From Clostridium neonatale (GTDB lineage: Bacteria; Bacillota; Clostridia; Clostridiales; Clostridiaceae): DNA of 64,000 nucleotides. The notes under the pieces were generated by a model. The model was given only the letters and a program-made list of their open reading frames with translations, did no database searches and was not told where the DNA came from. The stretch lies in contig NZ_LN890328.1 of assembly GCF_001458595.1 (NCBI RefSeq), positions 22,796 through 86,795 on the forward strand. The letters are read 5' to 3'. Positions 35,395 through 43,551 of this stretch are shown one piece after another. Positions within the stretch are counted from its first letter, which is position 1. Each line of letters starts with the position of its first letter. Position numbers and translations under genes: made by a program.

Positions 35395-35635
35395 TGCTTT
35401 TAAGAGAGCTAGAAGTTGGTGAGAATCTAGTAAAGCATCATAATAGAAGCAGCCTTTGAATTTCATTACTGAAAAATAAGATAACTTCTTAATTAGGTAA
35501 TGACGTAGACTTCACGTTATAGAAGGAGAATATTAATTGATATTCTAACTAAGAGAACAATATTTATTGTTTATTAGGGTGGTACCGCGGAGAATAGCTT
35601 TCGTCCCTTGTTTTGGGGATGGAGGTTTTTTTATT
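35395..35635 (+). promoter_or_regulatory. T-box leader, phenylalanine specifier
   Basis: Classic T-box: stem I begins GAGAGCTAGAAGTTGGTGAGAATCTAG-like (35404-35430), the T-box core is AGGGTGGTACCGCGG (35576-35590), and a terminator CGTCCC...GGGGATG plus T-run ends near 35632. At the specifier loop the sequence is GAATTTCA (35458-35465). Whether read as TTT or TTC, the codon is Phe. It controls the Lrp-type regulator and aminotransferase that follow. Confidence 0.88.
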
Positions 35636-35665
35636 TGTAATTATAGAATGGAAGGGTGATTTTTA

Positions 35666-36145
35666 ATGGAAGAAATCTTAGAAATTTTAGAGAAGAATAG
35701 CAGATATACTGATGAACAAATAGCAGTAATGTGTGGAAAGACTGTAGAGGAAGTTAGAGAAGCCATAACAAAGTATGAAGAAGAGAGTATAATCGCAGGA
35801 TATACAACTCTTATAAATTGGGAAAACACAGGAAGTGAGACTGTAACTGCTCTTATTGAAGTTAAGATAACACCTCAAAGAGGAGAAGGATTTGATAAGG
35901 TAGCAGAAAGAATATATAAGTTCTCACAAGTTAAGGCATGTTATTTAATGTCTGGAGGATTTGACTTAACTGTTATTGTTGAAGGAAAAACAATGAAGGA
36001 AGTTGCTATGTTTGTATCAGAAAAATTAGCAGTTCAAGAATATGTACTTAGTACAGCAACTCACTTTGTATTAAAGAAATATAAAGATCATGGAACAATA
36101 TTTAAAGAAAAGAAACTTGATGATAGGGAGGCTATATTCATATGA
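35666..36145 (+). CDS. Lrp/AsnC-family transcriptional regulator
   Basis: 159 residues: an N-terminal helix-turn-helix (MEEILEILEKNSRYTDEQIAVMCGKTVEEVREAI) and an RAM-type C-terminal domain (TALIEVKITPQRGEGFDKVAERI, CYLMSGGFDLTVIVEG), which binds amino acids in this family. Its last four bases overlap the start of the aminotransferase gene, so the pair is translationally coupled. It lies behind a Phe T-box, so its level rises when charged tRNA-Phe falls. A local role in aromatic amino acid metabolism is inferred. Confidence 0.92.
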   Translation: MEEILEILEKNSRYTDEQIAVMCGKTVEEVREAITKYEEESIIAGYTTLINWENTGSETVTALIEVKITPQRGEGFDKVAERIYKFSQVKACYLMSGGFDLTVIVEGKTMKEVAMFVSEKLAVQEYVLSTATHFVLKKYKDHGTIFKEKKLDDREAIFI

Positions 36146-37314
36146 TAATAGAAAATATGATAAAAGATAATGTTAAAAATATGCCTCCATCAGGAATAAG
36201 AAAGTACTTTGACATAGTAAATGAAATGGAAGGGGTAATATCTCTTGGGGTTGGAGAACCGGACTTTGTTACTCCATGGAATGTAAGAGAAGCAGGTATT
36301 TATTCTATAGAACAAGGACATACCCATTATTCGTCTAATGCAGGTTTCATTGAATTAAGAAATGAAATATGCAAGTATTTAAAAAGAAGATTTGATCTAG
36401 TTTATAATCCTGATGATGAAGTTATTGTAACTGTTGGAGGTAGTGAAGGAATTGATATTGCTCTTAGAGCCTTAGTTGGACCTGGTGATGAAGTTATAGT
36501 TCCTGAGCCAAGCTTTGTTGCTTATAAAGGATGTACAGCCTTCACTGGTGCTACTGCAAAAGTACTTGAACTCAAGGAAAGCGATGAATTTAAACTTATG
36601 CCAGAAGATTTAGAAAAAGCTATTACTCCTAAAACAAAAGTAGTTATAATTCCATTTCCTAACAATCCTACAGGTGCAATAATGACGAGAGAAGAACTTC
36701 AAGGAATTGTTAATGTGTTAAAAGACAAAGATGTTATAATTATTTCTGATGAAATATATTCAGAGCTTTGTTATGGTGAGAAGCATGTATCAATAGCATC
36801 ATTCCCTGAAGTAAAAGATAAAACTCTAGTTATAAATGGATTTTCTAAATCATATGCAATGACTGGATGGAGATTAGGTTATCTGTGTGGGCATAAAGCG
36901 TTGATATCCCAAATGAAAAAGATACATCAATATGCAATAATGTGTTCACCAACAACTGCTCAATTTGCTGCGGTTGAAGCTTTAAAAAAAGGCGATGACA
37001 GTGTTGAAGAAATGAGAAAAGAATATAATAGAAGAAGAAGAGTACTAGTTGATGGATTTAGAAAAATGGGATTAGATTGTTTTGAACCTCTTGGAGCATT
37101 TTATGTATTCCCTAATATACAATCTTTAGGAATGTCGTCTGATGAATTCTGTGAAAAGCTATTAAGACAAGAAAAAGTTCTTGTTGTACCAGGTAATGCT
37201 TTTGGGGATTGCGGAGAAGGTTTTATAAGAGCTTGCTATGCTTCATCAATGGAAAATATAATGGAAGCATTAAAGAGAATCGAAAGATTTATTAAGACTA
37301 TTAAAAATAAATAA
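36142..37314 (+). CDS. Class I/II PLP aminotransferase, probably aromatic
   Basis: 390 residues, fold type I. GVGEPDFVTPWNVREAG at the N-terminus, VTVGGSEGIDIALRALVGPGDEV, PNNPTGAIM, DEIYSELCYG with the PLP-ring Asp, and NGFSKSYAMTGWRLGYLCG with the Schiff-base Lys. The C-terminal GEGFIRACYASSMENI carries the substrate-carboxylate Arg. It falls in the broad AspC/PatA group, whose substrates include aromatic amino acids; the Phe T-box upstream supports a phenylalanine/tyrosine role. It overlaps the Lrp gene by four bases. Confidence 0.9.
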   Translation: MIIENMIKDNVKNMPPSGIRKYFDIVNEMEGVISLGVGEPDFVTPWNVREAGIYSIEQGHTHYSSNAGFIELRNEICKYLKRRFDLVYNPDDEVIVTVGGSEGIDIALRALVGPGDEVIVPEPSFVAYKGCTAFTGATAKVLELKESDEFKLMPEDLEKAITPKTKVVIIPFPNNPTGAIMTREELQGIVNVLKDKDVIIISDEIYSELCYGEKHVSIASFPEVKDKTLVINGFSKSYAMTGWRLGYLCGHKALISQMKKIHQYAIMCSPTTAQFAAVEALKKGDDSVEEMRKEYNRRRRVLVDGFRKMGLDCFEPLGAFYVFPNIQSLGMSSDEFCEKLLRQEKVLVVPGNAFGDCGEGFIRACYASSMENIMEALKRIERFIKTIKNK

Positions 37315-37590
37315 TTATAAAAAAGAATTGAGAATTATAGCTCAGTTCCTTCTTACAAATTTGCTTATTTTGTGAGGGTTGGAAGGAATTCTTTTAGAGG
37401 AAACACCTACTCATATTAGTAGGAACGTATTTTCCTTGTAGAAAAATGAGGGCTATAGATATAAGCTCATACCTCGCTAAGTGGTAAATGCCGGCAATTT
37501 ACATCAAATACAAGATTTGGGATCTCTGCTTAAGAATAAAGCATATAGTCTATGCGAGGAGCAGAGACTATATGCTTTATTTTATATATT
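37315..37590 (+). ncRNA. Structured RNA candidate with pseudoknots
   Basis: No ORF, but dense structure: a long irregular hairpin (37324-37400), the stem CCTACT/AGTAGG (37408-37425), a small GTAAAT/ATTTAC stem (37483-37502), and a 14-bp terminator-like stem (37538-37551/37565-37578) with a T-rich tail. The terminal loop holds GCGAGG (37554-37559), complementary to CCTCGC at 37472, and AGCAGAG (37560-37566), complementary to CTCTGCT at 37524. A truncated relative lies at 3180-3340 on the other strand. Known large clostridial RNAs such as the raiA motif or 6S RNA are possibilities; I cannot assign one. Confidence 0.6.
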
Positions 37591-37654
37591 AATTATGAGA
37601 GATTATGGGTTATGGAAAGTATAGTTTATTTAAGCACATAAATACTTAGATAAA

Positions 37655-38473
37655 CTAATTAAAAATAAATTTTTCTATTGCTTCTGCAACTGCTCCTTCG
37701 TTATTGTTACATTCACATACGTAGTCAACAATTTCCTTTATTGGTGGAACTGCATTATTAACAGCAATACTTAGCCCGGCAGCATTTAGCATGGACAAAT
37801 CATTAAAATTATCACCAATAGCAATAATCTCTTCTTTTTTTATTCCAAGCATTTCGCCTAGCTCAATTACAGCAATTCCTTTATTAACTCCAATTGAGTT
37901 GAATTCTATATATCTATTTGATGAATAAGTAACAGTAACTTTATCATTTGTTATATGTTGAATTTTATTTTCTATATTGTTTAAGTAAGTTCTATCTAAA
38001 TTTTGGAACAGCACTTTAGATATAGGTGTATCTTTTAAAAAATCTATTGAGGTATCTTCTTTGATTATAAAACCTTTAAGTCTATTTGAAATATAGTCTT
38101 TTTCATCATCATTAATATTAAAAACAAAAACATCATTTTCAGTGTATACATGAATGCATACATTATTTTCAAGCCCGGATTTGAATAATGCATCTGCTAA
38201 ATCAAAGCTCAATCCATGAAATTTTAGAATTTTATAATTATTATTTTCCACTATTGCTCCACCATTAAAAGAAATAGTGTATTCATTTTCTTTATTTAAT
38301 AAATTTAATTCTTTCAAAGTTGGTTTTATTGATCTATGTCCTCTTCCAGTAGCAGGTACAAACTTAATACCCAATTTACTTGCTTTTTTTATTGCTTCTA
38401 TATTTTTATTAGGGACTTTTGAATTATCTCCAAGTAAAGTTTCATCTAAATCGCATGCTATTAATTTATACAT
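37655..38473 (-). CDS. HAD-superfamily Cof-type phosphatase
   Basis: 272 residues. The HAD nucleophile motif is CDLDETLLGDNS (D8, D10), motif II is FVPATGRGH, and the C-terminal IGDNFNDLSMLNAAG holds the metal-binding Asp pair. A type IIB cap lies between about residues 85 and 185. Cof-type enzymes dephosphorylate sugar phosphates, FMN or PLP with broad specificity, so no specific substrate is claimed. It is monocistronic on the minus strand. Confidence 0.93.
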   Translation of the reverse strand: MYKLIACDLDETLLGDNSKVPNKNIEAIKKASKLGIKFVPATGRGHRSIKPTLKELNLLNKENEYTISFNGGAIVENNNYKILKFHGLSFDLADALFKSGLENNVCIHVYTENDVFVFNINDDEKDYISNRLKGFIIKEDTSIDFLKDTPISKVLFQNLDRTYLNNIENKIQHITNDKVTVTYSSNRYIEFNSIGVNKGIAVIELGEMLGIKKEEIIAIGDNFNDLSMLNAAGLSIAVNNAVPPIKEIVDYVCECNNNEGAVAEAIEKFIFN

Positions 38474-38817
38474 ATTTTATCTCCGATGTTATGAGTTTAG
38501 ATTTATGATATAGTTATATTAAAATAAATCTCATGATTAAATAATAGTATAAATTGTAAGAAAAATCTTCAAAGTTTCTGAATTAGTTATATTTAACAAA
38601 GAATGTGATTTGTATCATTAATAAAACGTAGTGTTTTATTTAAAGGCTAATTTCATTTGTAGAGTATATAATTATTGAAGGAGAGCAAATTTGAGTAAGC
38701 TCTATTTACTACTCATTGATATTAAATTATAATTAAAAAAGTATAAAAAATAATTTGAAAATAAATATAATGAACGGTTGATATATGGATATAAGTTGTG
38801 AAAAGAGGGAAGGTAAG
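38474..38817. other. Divergent intergenic region, HAD and GntR genes
   Basis: Contains a compact hairpin AATAAAAC-GTAGT-GTTTTATT (38620-38642) and GAGTAAGC...TACTACTC (38692-38715). A TGTGATTTGTATCA site (38606-38619) looks like an imperfect Crp-type palindrome. No gene is seen. Confidence 0.4.
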
Positions 38818-39543
38818 ATGAGTATAATAAATAAGGAATCTAAGACTCCTTTATATGTACAGTTAATGAATATATTAATAAATAAAATTGACAATTATAT
38901 GGAAGAAAATGAACAGTTGGAATCTGAAAGAGATATATGTGTAAAATATGGAGTAAGCAGAACAACAGTTAGGCAAGCACTTGATGAATTAGAGAAAAAC
39001 AAATACATATATAAAATCCAAGGCAAAGGAAATTTTGTTGCAAGCAGAGTTGTGGAGCAGCATTTAACAAAAGTAAGTTCTTTTACTCAGGACATGAAAA
39101 AAGCAGGAAAGACCCCAACTTCCAAATTATTAAATTTTGAAATACAAGAAGCTGATTATTCAATTAGTAAAAAATTAAAAATAGAAGAAAAGGAACTTGT
39201 ATTTAAAATGGTAAGATTAAGACTTGCTGATGAAATACCAATGATATATGAAATAACATATTTGCCATATGAAAGGTTTAAAGAATTAAATGAAAAAATA
39301 ATACAAGAGATTCCTCTATATGAAGCTTTTGAAAAAAAGTTTAACATAAAAATAACTTCTGCTGAAGAGAGTATAGAAAGTGTATTAACAAGTAAGCTGG
39401 AAAGTGTTTATTTAGGAGTAGATGTTGGAAGTCCAGCATTAAAATTTAAAAGGATAACTTATGAAAATAAAAATATAATCGAATATACTATTACAATTGC
39501 CAGAGGCGATAAGTATAAATATAGAGTTACACTAACTAATTAA
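38818..39543 (+). CDS. GntR-family regulator with UTRA domain
   Basis: 241 residues from ATG 38818, chosen because GAGGGAAGG precedes it; an in-frame ATG at 38785 has no site. N-terminal GntR helix-turn-helix (TPLYVQLMNILINKIDNYMEENEQLESERDICVKYGVSRTTVRQALDEL) and C-terminal HutC-type UTRA ligand domain (SFTQDMKKAGKTPTSKLLNF, MVRLRLADEIPMIYE, RITYENKNIIEYTITIARGDKY). UTRA regulators sense small metabolites, often sugar or nucleoside derivatives. It stands just before a Bmp lipoprotein gene and may control it. Confidence 0.92.
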   Translation: MSIINKESKTPLYVQLMNILINKIDNYMEENEQLESERDICVKYGVSRTTVRQALDELEKNKYIYKIQGKGNFVASRVVEQHLTKVSSFTQDMKKAGKTPTSKLLNFEIQEADYSISKKLKIEEKELVFKMVRLRLADEIPMIYEITYLPYERFKELNEKIIQEIPLYEAFEKKFNIKITSAEESIESVLTSKLESVYLGVDVGSPALKFKRITYENKNIIEYTITIARGDKYKYRVTLTN

Positions 39544-39563
39544 ATTTGATATACAATATATTA

Positions 39564-39595
39564 AATAGCATATATAAAATATATGCTATTTATTT
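39564..39595 (+). terminator. Intrinsic terminator after GntR gene
   Basis: AATAGCATATA/TATATGCTATT stem (11 bp) with TTATTTATT tail. Confidence 0.7.
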
Positions 39596-39596
39596 A

Positions 39597-39625
39597 TTGA
39601 CACAGTATTATTAATATAATATATT
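39597..39625 (+). promoter_or_regulatory. Promoter of first Bmp lipoprotein gene
   Basis: TTGACA (39597-39602), 17-base spacer, TATATT (39620-39625). It gives an untranslated leader of about 200 bases, in which no known riboswitch was recognised. Confidence 0.65.
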
Positions 39626-39834
39626 ATATGCGTGAGTGCTTTCTATAAGGGCATTTACGAAATAATACATAATTAATAAAAATAGTACAATACTATAGCT
39701 AAGGAATTTTTATAGTAAATGGACAAATACACATATAGTTTTAGCAAATGAAGAAGAAATTGTAAAAAATTTTAATCATAGATAAATATATCTGTGCTTT
39801 AAAATTTATAAATATCCAATTTAGGAGGTAACAA

Positions 39835-40923
39835 ATGAAAAAGAAATTATTATCTTTATTAACAGTTTCAGTAATATCATTAGGATTATTTGCAGGATGT
39901 GGAAACACATCACCTGGCACGTCATCTAAAGGTGATGTATTAAAAGTAGGTATGTCAACAGATTCAGGTACTATTGATGATAAATCATTTAACCAAGGAT
40001 GTTGGGAAGGAATACTTAAGAGTCAAAAAGAATTAGGAACTGATGTTAAGTATCTTCAACCAGCAGGGGAAACAGAAGCTGATTATTTAAAGGAAATAGG
40101 AAATCTTTATGATGCAGGATATAAATTCATAGTTTTACCAGGTTTTAAATTTGAAAGTGCAGTGCACAAAGCACAAGATAAATATAAGGATGCTAACTTT
40201 ATTATAATTGATGGTGAACCAAGAGATGACTCTGGAAATACATCAGTTGCTGATAATACAATTGCAATATATTTTGCTGAAGAGCAAGCAGGATTTCTTG
40301 TTGGTGTAGCAGCATCTGTAGAGCTTAAAGAAGGAGAACTTGGTTTTATAGGTGGTATGGAAAGTAGCGCCGTTCAAAAATTTAACTGGGGATTCCAACA
40401 AGGTGTAGCATATGCTAATGAAAATTTAGGAACTAATATGTCTTTAAAAGCAGAAAATATAGTATACCAAGGAACATTTAGTGATTCAGCAGCTGGTCAG
40501 CAATTAGCAGCTCATATGTATGATAGAGGTGTTAAAGCTATATTCTGTGCAGCTGGTGGAGTTGGTAATGGTGTTATAACAGAAGCTAAAACAAGATCTT
40601 CACAAGGAGAAGAAGCTTGGGTTATAGGTGTTGATAGCGATCAATACGCAGATGGTATATATAGCGATAATAAATCAGTAATCCTAACTTCTGCAATAAA
40701 AAAGATAGAAACTGCAAGTTATAATACGATTAAAGAGTTTAAAGAAGGCAAATTTGACGGAGGAAAGATATTAACTTTTGATATTACAAGTGATAGTGTT
40801 GGGCTTCCAGCAGAAAATCCAAATCTAAGTGCAGAAACAATATCTTCTGTACAAAAAGTTTATGATGAACTTAAGCAAGGTAATATCACAGTCTCAGCAG
40901 AACAAGGTAATTTAATTAGATAA
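39835..40923 (+). CDS. Bmp-family nucleoside-binding lipoprotein 1
   Basis: 362 residues. Type II signal peptide with lipobox LFAGC (Cys about residue 22), then a Bmp/PnrA substrate-binding fold: KVGMSTDSGTIDDKSFNQG, LQPAGETEADYLKEIGNLYDAGYKFIVLPGF, YFAEEQAGFLVGVAA, YDRGVKAIFCAAGGVGNG and GVDSDQYADG. PnrA/BmpA-type proteins capture purine nucleosides for an ABC importer. AGGAGGTAACAA ribosome site. The first 70 or so bases of the gene are nearly identical to the next gene's, a recent tandem duplication. Confidence 0.93.
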   Translation: MKKKLLSLLTVSVISLGLFAGCGNTSPGTSSKGDVLKVGMSTDSGTIDDKSFNQGCWEGILKSQKELGTDVKYLQPAGETEADYLKEIGNLYDAGYKFIVLPGFKFESAVHKAQDKYKDANFIIIDGEPRDDSGNTSVADNTIAIYFAEEQAGFLVGVAASVELKEGELGFIGGMESSAVQKFNWGFQQGVAYANENLGTNMSLKAENIVYQGTFSDSAAGQQLAAHMYDRGVKAIFCAAGGVGNGVITEAKTRSSQGEEAWVIGVDSDQYADGIYSDNKSVILTSAIKKIETASYNTIKEFKEGKFDGGKILTFDITSDSVGLPAENPNLSAETISSVQKVYDELKQGNITVSAEQGNLIR

Positions 40924-41000
40924 TTAAAATTTAACATATAAAAATTAATGCTATTGTGGTATGGGCATATATTATCCATACACAAAATAGGAGGTAACAA

Positions 41001-42089
41001 ATGAAAAAGAAATTATTATCTTTATTAACAGTTTCAGTAGTATCATTAGGATTATTTGCAGGATGTGGAGGTACTTCTTCAAATAATGCAGCAAATGGTG
41101 AAAAATTAAAAGTAGGTATGGTAACAGACTCAGGAACAATTGACGATAAATCATTTAATCAAGGTTCTTGGGAAGGAATATCTAGAAGTAAAGAAGAGTT
41201 AGGAACAGATGCAAAATTTCTTCAACCAGCAGGGGAAACAGAAGCTGACTACTTAAAAGAAATTGGAAATCTTTATGATGCAGGATATAAATTTATAGTT
41301 ACTCCAGGATACAAGTTTGAAAGTTCAGTATATAAAGCACAAGATAAATATAAAGATGCAAACTTCGTTATACTTGATGGAGAACCAAGAAGTGAAGCAG
41401 GAGAAGCTTTAGTAGGAGAAAATACAGTAGCTATATACTTTGCTGAAGAACAAGCAGGATTTGTTGCAGCAGTTGCAGCAAGTGTAGAGATTAAAGAAGG
41501 AGACTTTGGTTTTATTGGTGGTATGGAAATTCCAGCAGTTCAAAGATTTAACTACGGATTCCAACAAGGTGTAGCTTATGCTAATGAAAACTTAGGAACT
41601 AAAATATCTTTAAAAGCCGAAAATATAGTATACCAAGGAACTTTTACTGATTCAGCTGCTGGTCAACAATTAGCAGCGCAAATGTATGACAGAGGAGTTG
41701 ATGCTATTTTCTGTGCAGGTGGTGCAGTTGGAAATGGTGTTATAACTGAAGCTAAAAATAGAGTTTCTTCAGGAGAAAAAGTTTGGATGATTGGTGTTGA
41801 TAGCGATCAATACGCAGATGGTATTTACGAAGGCAATAAGTCAGTAGTATTAACTTCGGCAATTAAAAGAATAGATACTGCAACTTATGATATGATTAAA
41901 GACTTTAAAGAAGGCAAATTCCAAGGTGGTAAAGTATTAAATTTCGATGTACAAAATGATGGTGTTGGTATTCCTAAAGAAAATCCAAATTTAAGTTCAG
42001 GTACAATGGCTGCTGTTGAAAAGTTATATGCAGAACTTAAAGCAGGAAATATTACTGTATCAAGTGAAAAAGGTGATTTAATTAAATAG
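41001..42089 (+). CDS. Bmp-family nucleoside-binding lipoprotein 2
   Basis: 362 residues, tandem paralogue of the previous gene, with the same signal peptide (lipobox LFAGC), the same ribosome site and high identity along the whole length. Small differences lie in the loops (GGTSSNNAANG after the Cys; SWEGISRSKEEL). A 77-base gap separates the two genes with no terminator, so they are probably co-transcribed. A terminator follows. Divergence in the pocket loops may mean different nucleoside preferences. Confidence 0.93.
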   Translation: MKKKLLSLLTVSVVSLGLFAGCGGTSSNNAANGEKLKVGMVTDSGTIDDKSFNQGSWEGISRSKEELGTDAKFLQPAGETEADYLKEIGNLYDAGYKFIVTPGYKFESSVYKAQDKYKDANFVILDGEPRSEAGEALVGENTVAIYFAEEQAGFVAAVAASVEIKEGDFGFIGGMEIPAVQRFNYGFQQGVAYANENLGTKISLKAENIVYQGTFTDSAAGQQLAAQMYDRGVDAIFCAGGAVGNGVITEAKNRVSSGEKVWMIGVDSDQYADGIYEGNKSVVLTSAIKRIDTATYDMIKDFKEGKFQGGKVLNFDVQNDGVGIPKENPNLSSGTMAAVEKLYAELKAGNITVSSEKGDLIK

Positions 42090-42101
42090 TTATAATATAA
42101 A

Positions 42102-42138
42102 TAAGGATACTAAAATTATTTTAGTATCCTTAAATTTA
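42102..42138 (+). terminator. Intrinsic terminator after Bmp 2
   Basis: TAAGGATACTA/TAGTATCCTTA perfect stem with AAATTTAAT tail. Confidence 0.75.
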
Positions 42139-42220
42139 ATAATTAATAAAAGAATAATGGATAAAAAAATGAATTATATAATAATATTAAGAATATTATA
42201 AAAAAATATAATATTCTTAA

Positions 42221-42270
42221 TTGACATGTAATACGTAGATATATTATTATTAAATATGAAAGCGCTACCA
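42221..42270 (+). promoter_or_regulatory. LacI gene promoter with cre-like operator
   Basis: TTGACA (42221-42226), 18-base spacer and TATTAT (42245-42250). Seven bases further is TGAAAGCGCTACCA (42257-42270), which matches the catabolite-response-element consensus TGWAANCGNTNWCA at all positions but one. It could bind CcpA or this LacI protein itself; both are of one family. Confidence 0.65.
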
Positions 42271-42357
42271 CTTATGATAAATTCTATGTATCTGTGGGAG
42301 AAAATTACAATTATATAATGTTAAAATGTCACAATAAAAATACTGGGGTGAATTAAA

Positions 42358-43371
42358 ATGGCGGTAACAATAAGCGATATTGCAAAGAAGGCAGGCGTTT
42401 CATCTGCTACAGTTTCTAGGGTTTTAAATGATTCTGGATATGTTAAACAATCTACGAGAGAGAAAATAGAAGCTGCAATAAAAGAGATGAATTTTACTCC
42501 TAGTGCAATAGCGCGGAGCTTGTCTAAAAATGAGACTAATACAATCGGTGTTATTGTACCGGATATAACAAATAGTTACTTTGGGGAAGTAATAAAAGGA
42601 ATTAGTGAAGTCGCAGAAGCAAATAACTTAAACATTATATTGTTTAATACAGATAACTATTTAGAAAAAGAAGTACGAGCTTTAAATGTACTTAAGGAGC
42701 AAAGAATAAAAGGAATAATAATGACTCCTGGCTTTGGTGAAGAAAATAACAAAGAATACATAGAAACTATAAATAATCTTAATATTCCAATTGTTTTGGT
42801 TTCAGCAGATTTAAAATTTAAAGAATTAAGTGGAATATTTGTTGATAATGTATTAGGTGGATTTAATGCTACAAACCTTCTTATTAGCGAAGGACATACG
42901 AAAATAGGAATCATGACAGGAATATTGAGTTCAGAGCCTGCAGCTGAAAGAGTGGTAGGATATAAAAAAGCATTAAAAGAAGCAAATATAGAAATAAATG
43001 ATAAATATATACTAGATGGGCAGTTTAGTATGGAAAAAGCATATGAACTAACTAAGAAGCTTCTAGATAGTAAAGACAAGCCAACTGCATTAATTACATC
43101 AAGTAATAGAATGACAATGGGAGCTATTAAAGCATTAAAAGAAAATAATAAAAATATACCTGAAGATTTAGCAATAGTGGCCTTTGATAAGGTAGATCTT
43201 TTAGATGTTCTTGGTATTAGAATAACATATATTGATGAATGCCCTATGGAACTTGGAAGAAATTCGATGAATTTGCTTTGCGATATTTTTAATGATTCTG
43301 ATAAAAATTTTAAAAGAAGGGTAATTATAGTACCTAAATTAATCATAAAAGGCTCAGAAAAGAAGCGTTAA
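42358..43371 (+). CDS. LacI-family transcriptional regulator
   Basis: 337 residues. The N-terminal LacI helix-turn-helix with hinge helix is complete (VTISDIAKKAGVSSATVSRVLNDSGYVKQSTREKIEAAI, then PSAIARSLSK). The periplasmic-binding-like effector domain has IGVIVPDITNSYFGEVIKG, GIFVDNVLGG and IAVVAFDKVDLLDVLGI-like segments. It lies between Bmp lipoprotein genes 2 and 3, so it probably controls nucleoside uptake. A cre-like site covers its own promoter, suggesting autoregulation or carbon control. Confidence 0.93.
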   Translation: MAVTISDIAKKAGVSSATVSRVLNDSGYVKQSTREKIEAAIKEMNFTPSAIARSLSKNETNTIGVIVPDITNSYFGEVIKGISEVAEANNLNIILFNTDNYLEKEVRALNVLKEQRIKGIIMTPGFGEENNKEYIETINNLNIPIVLVSADLKFKELSGIFVDNVLGGFNATNLLISEGHTKIGIMTGILSSEPAAERVVGYKKALKEANIEINDKYILDGQFSMEKAYELTKKLLDSKDKPTALITSSNRMTMGAIKALKENNKNIPEDLAIVAFDKVDLLDVLGIRITYIDECPMELGRNSMNLLCDIFNDSDKNFKRRVIIVPKLIIKGSEKKR

Positions 43372-43551
43372 ATATATTACATATAATTAGTAAAAAAATA
43401 GAATACTAATAATAATGTGCTGTGACATAAAACTTTTCTTCATAAATATTAGGATAAGTATATTGTTATTAGAAATAATTAATTAGCATTAAGATCATAT
43501 TATTATGATTTTAAATAATATACGATTTAATATTTATTAGGAGGAAGGTAC

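Noticed and set aside
39626..39834. Purine riboswitch in the long Bmp leader
   Set aside because: The conserved core bases of purine riboswitches are not found; the same holds for the ade and deoC upstream regions.
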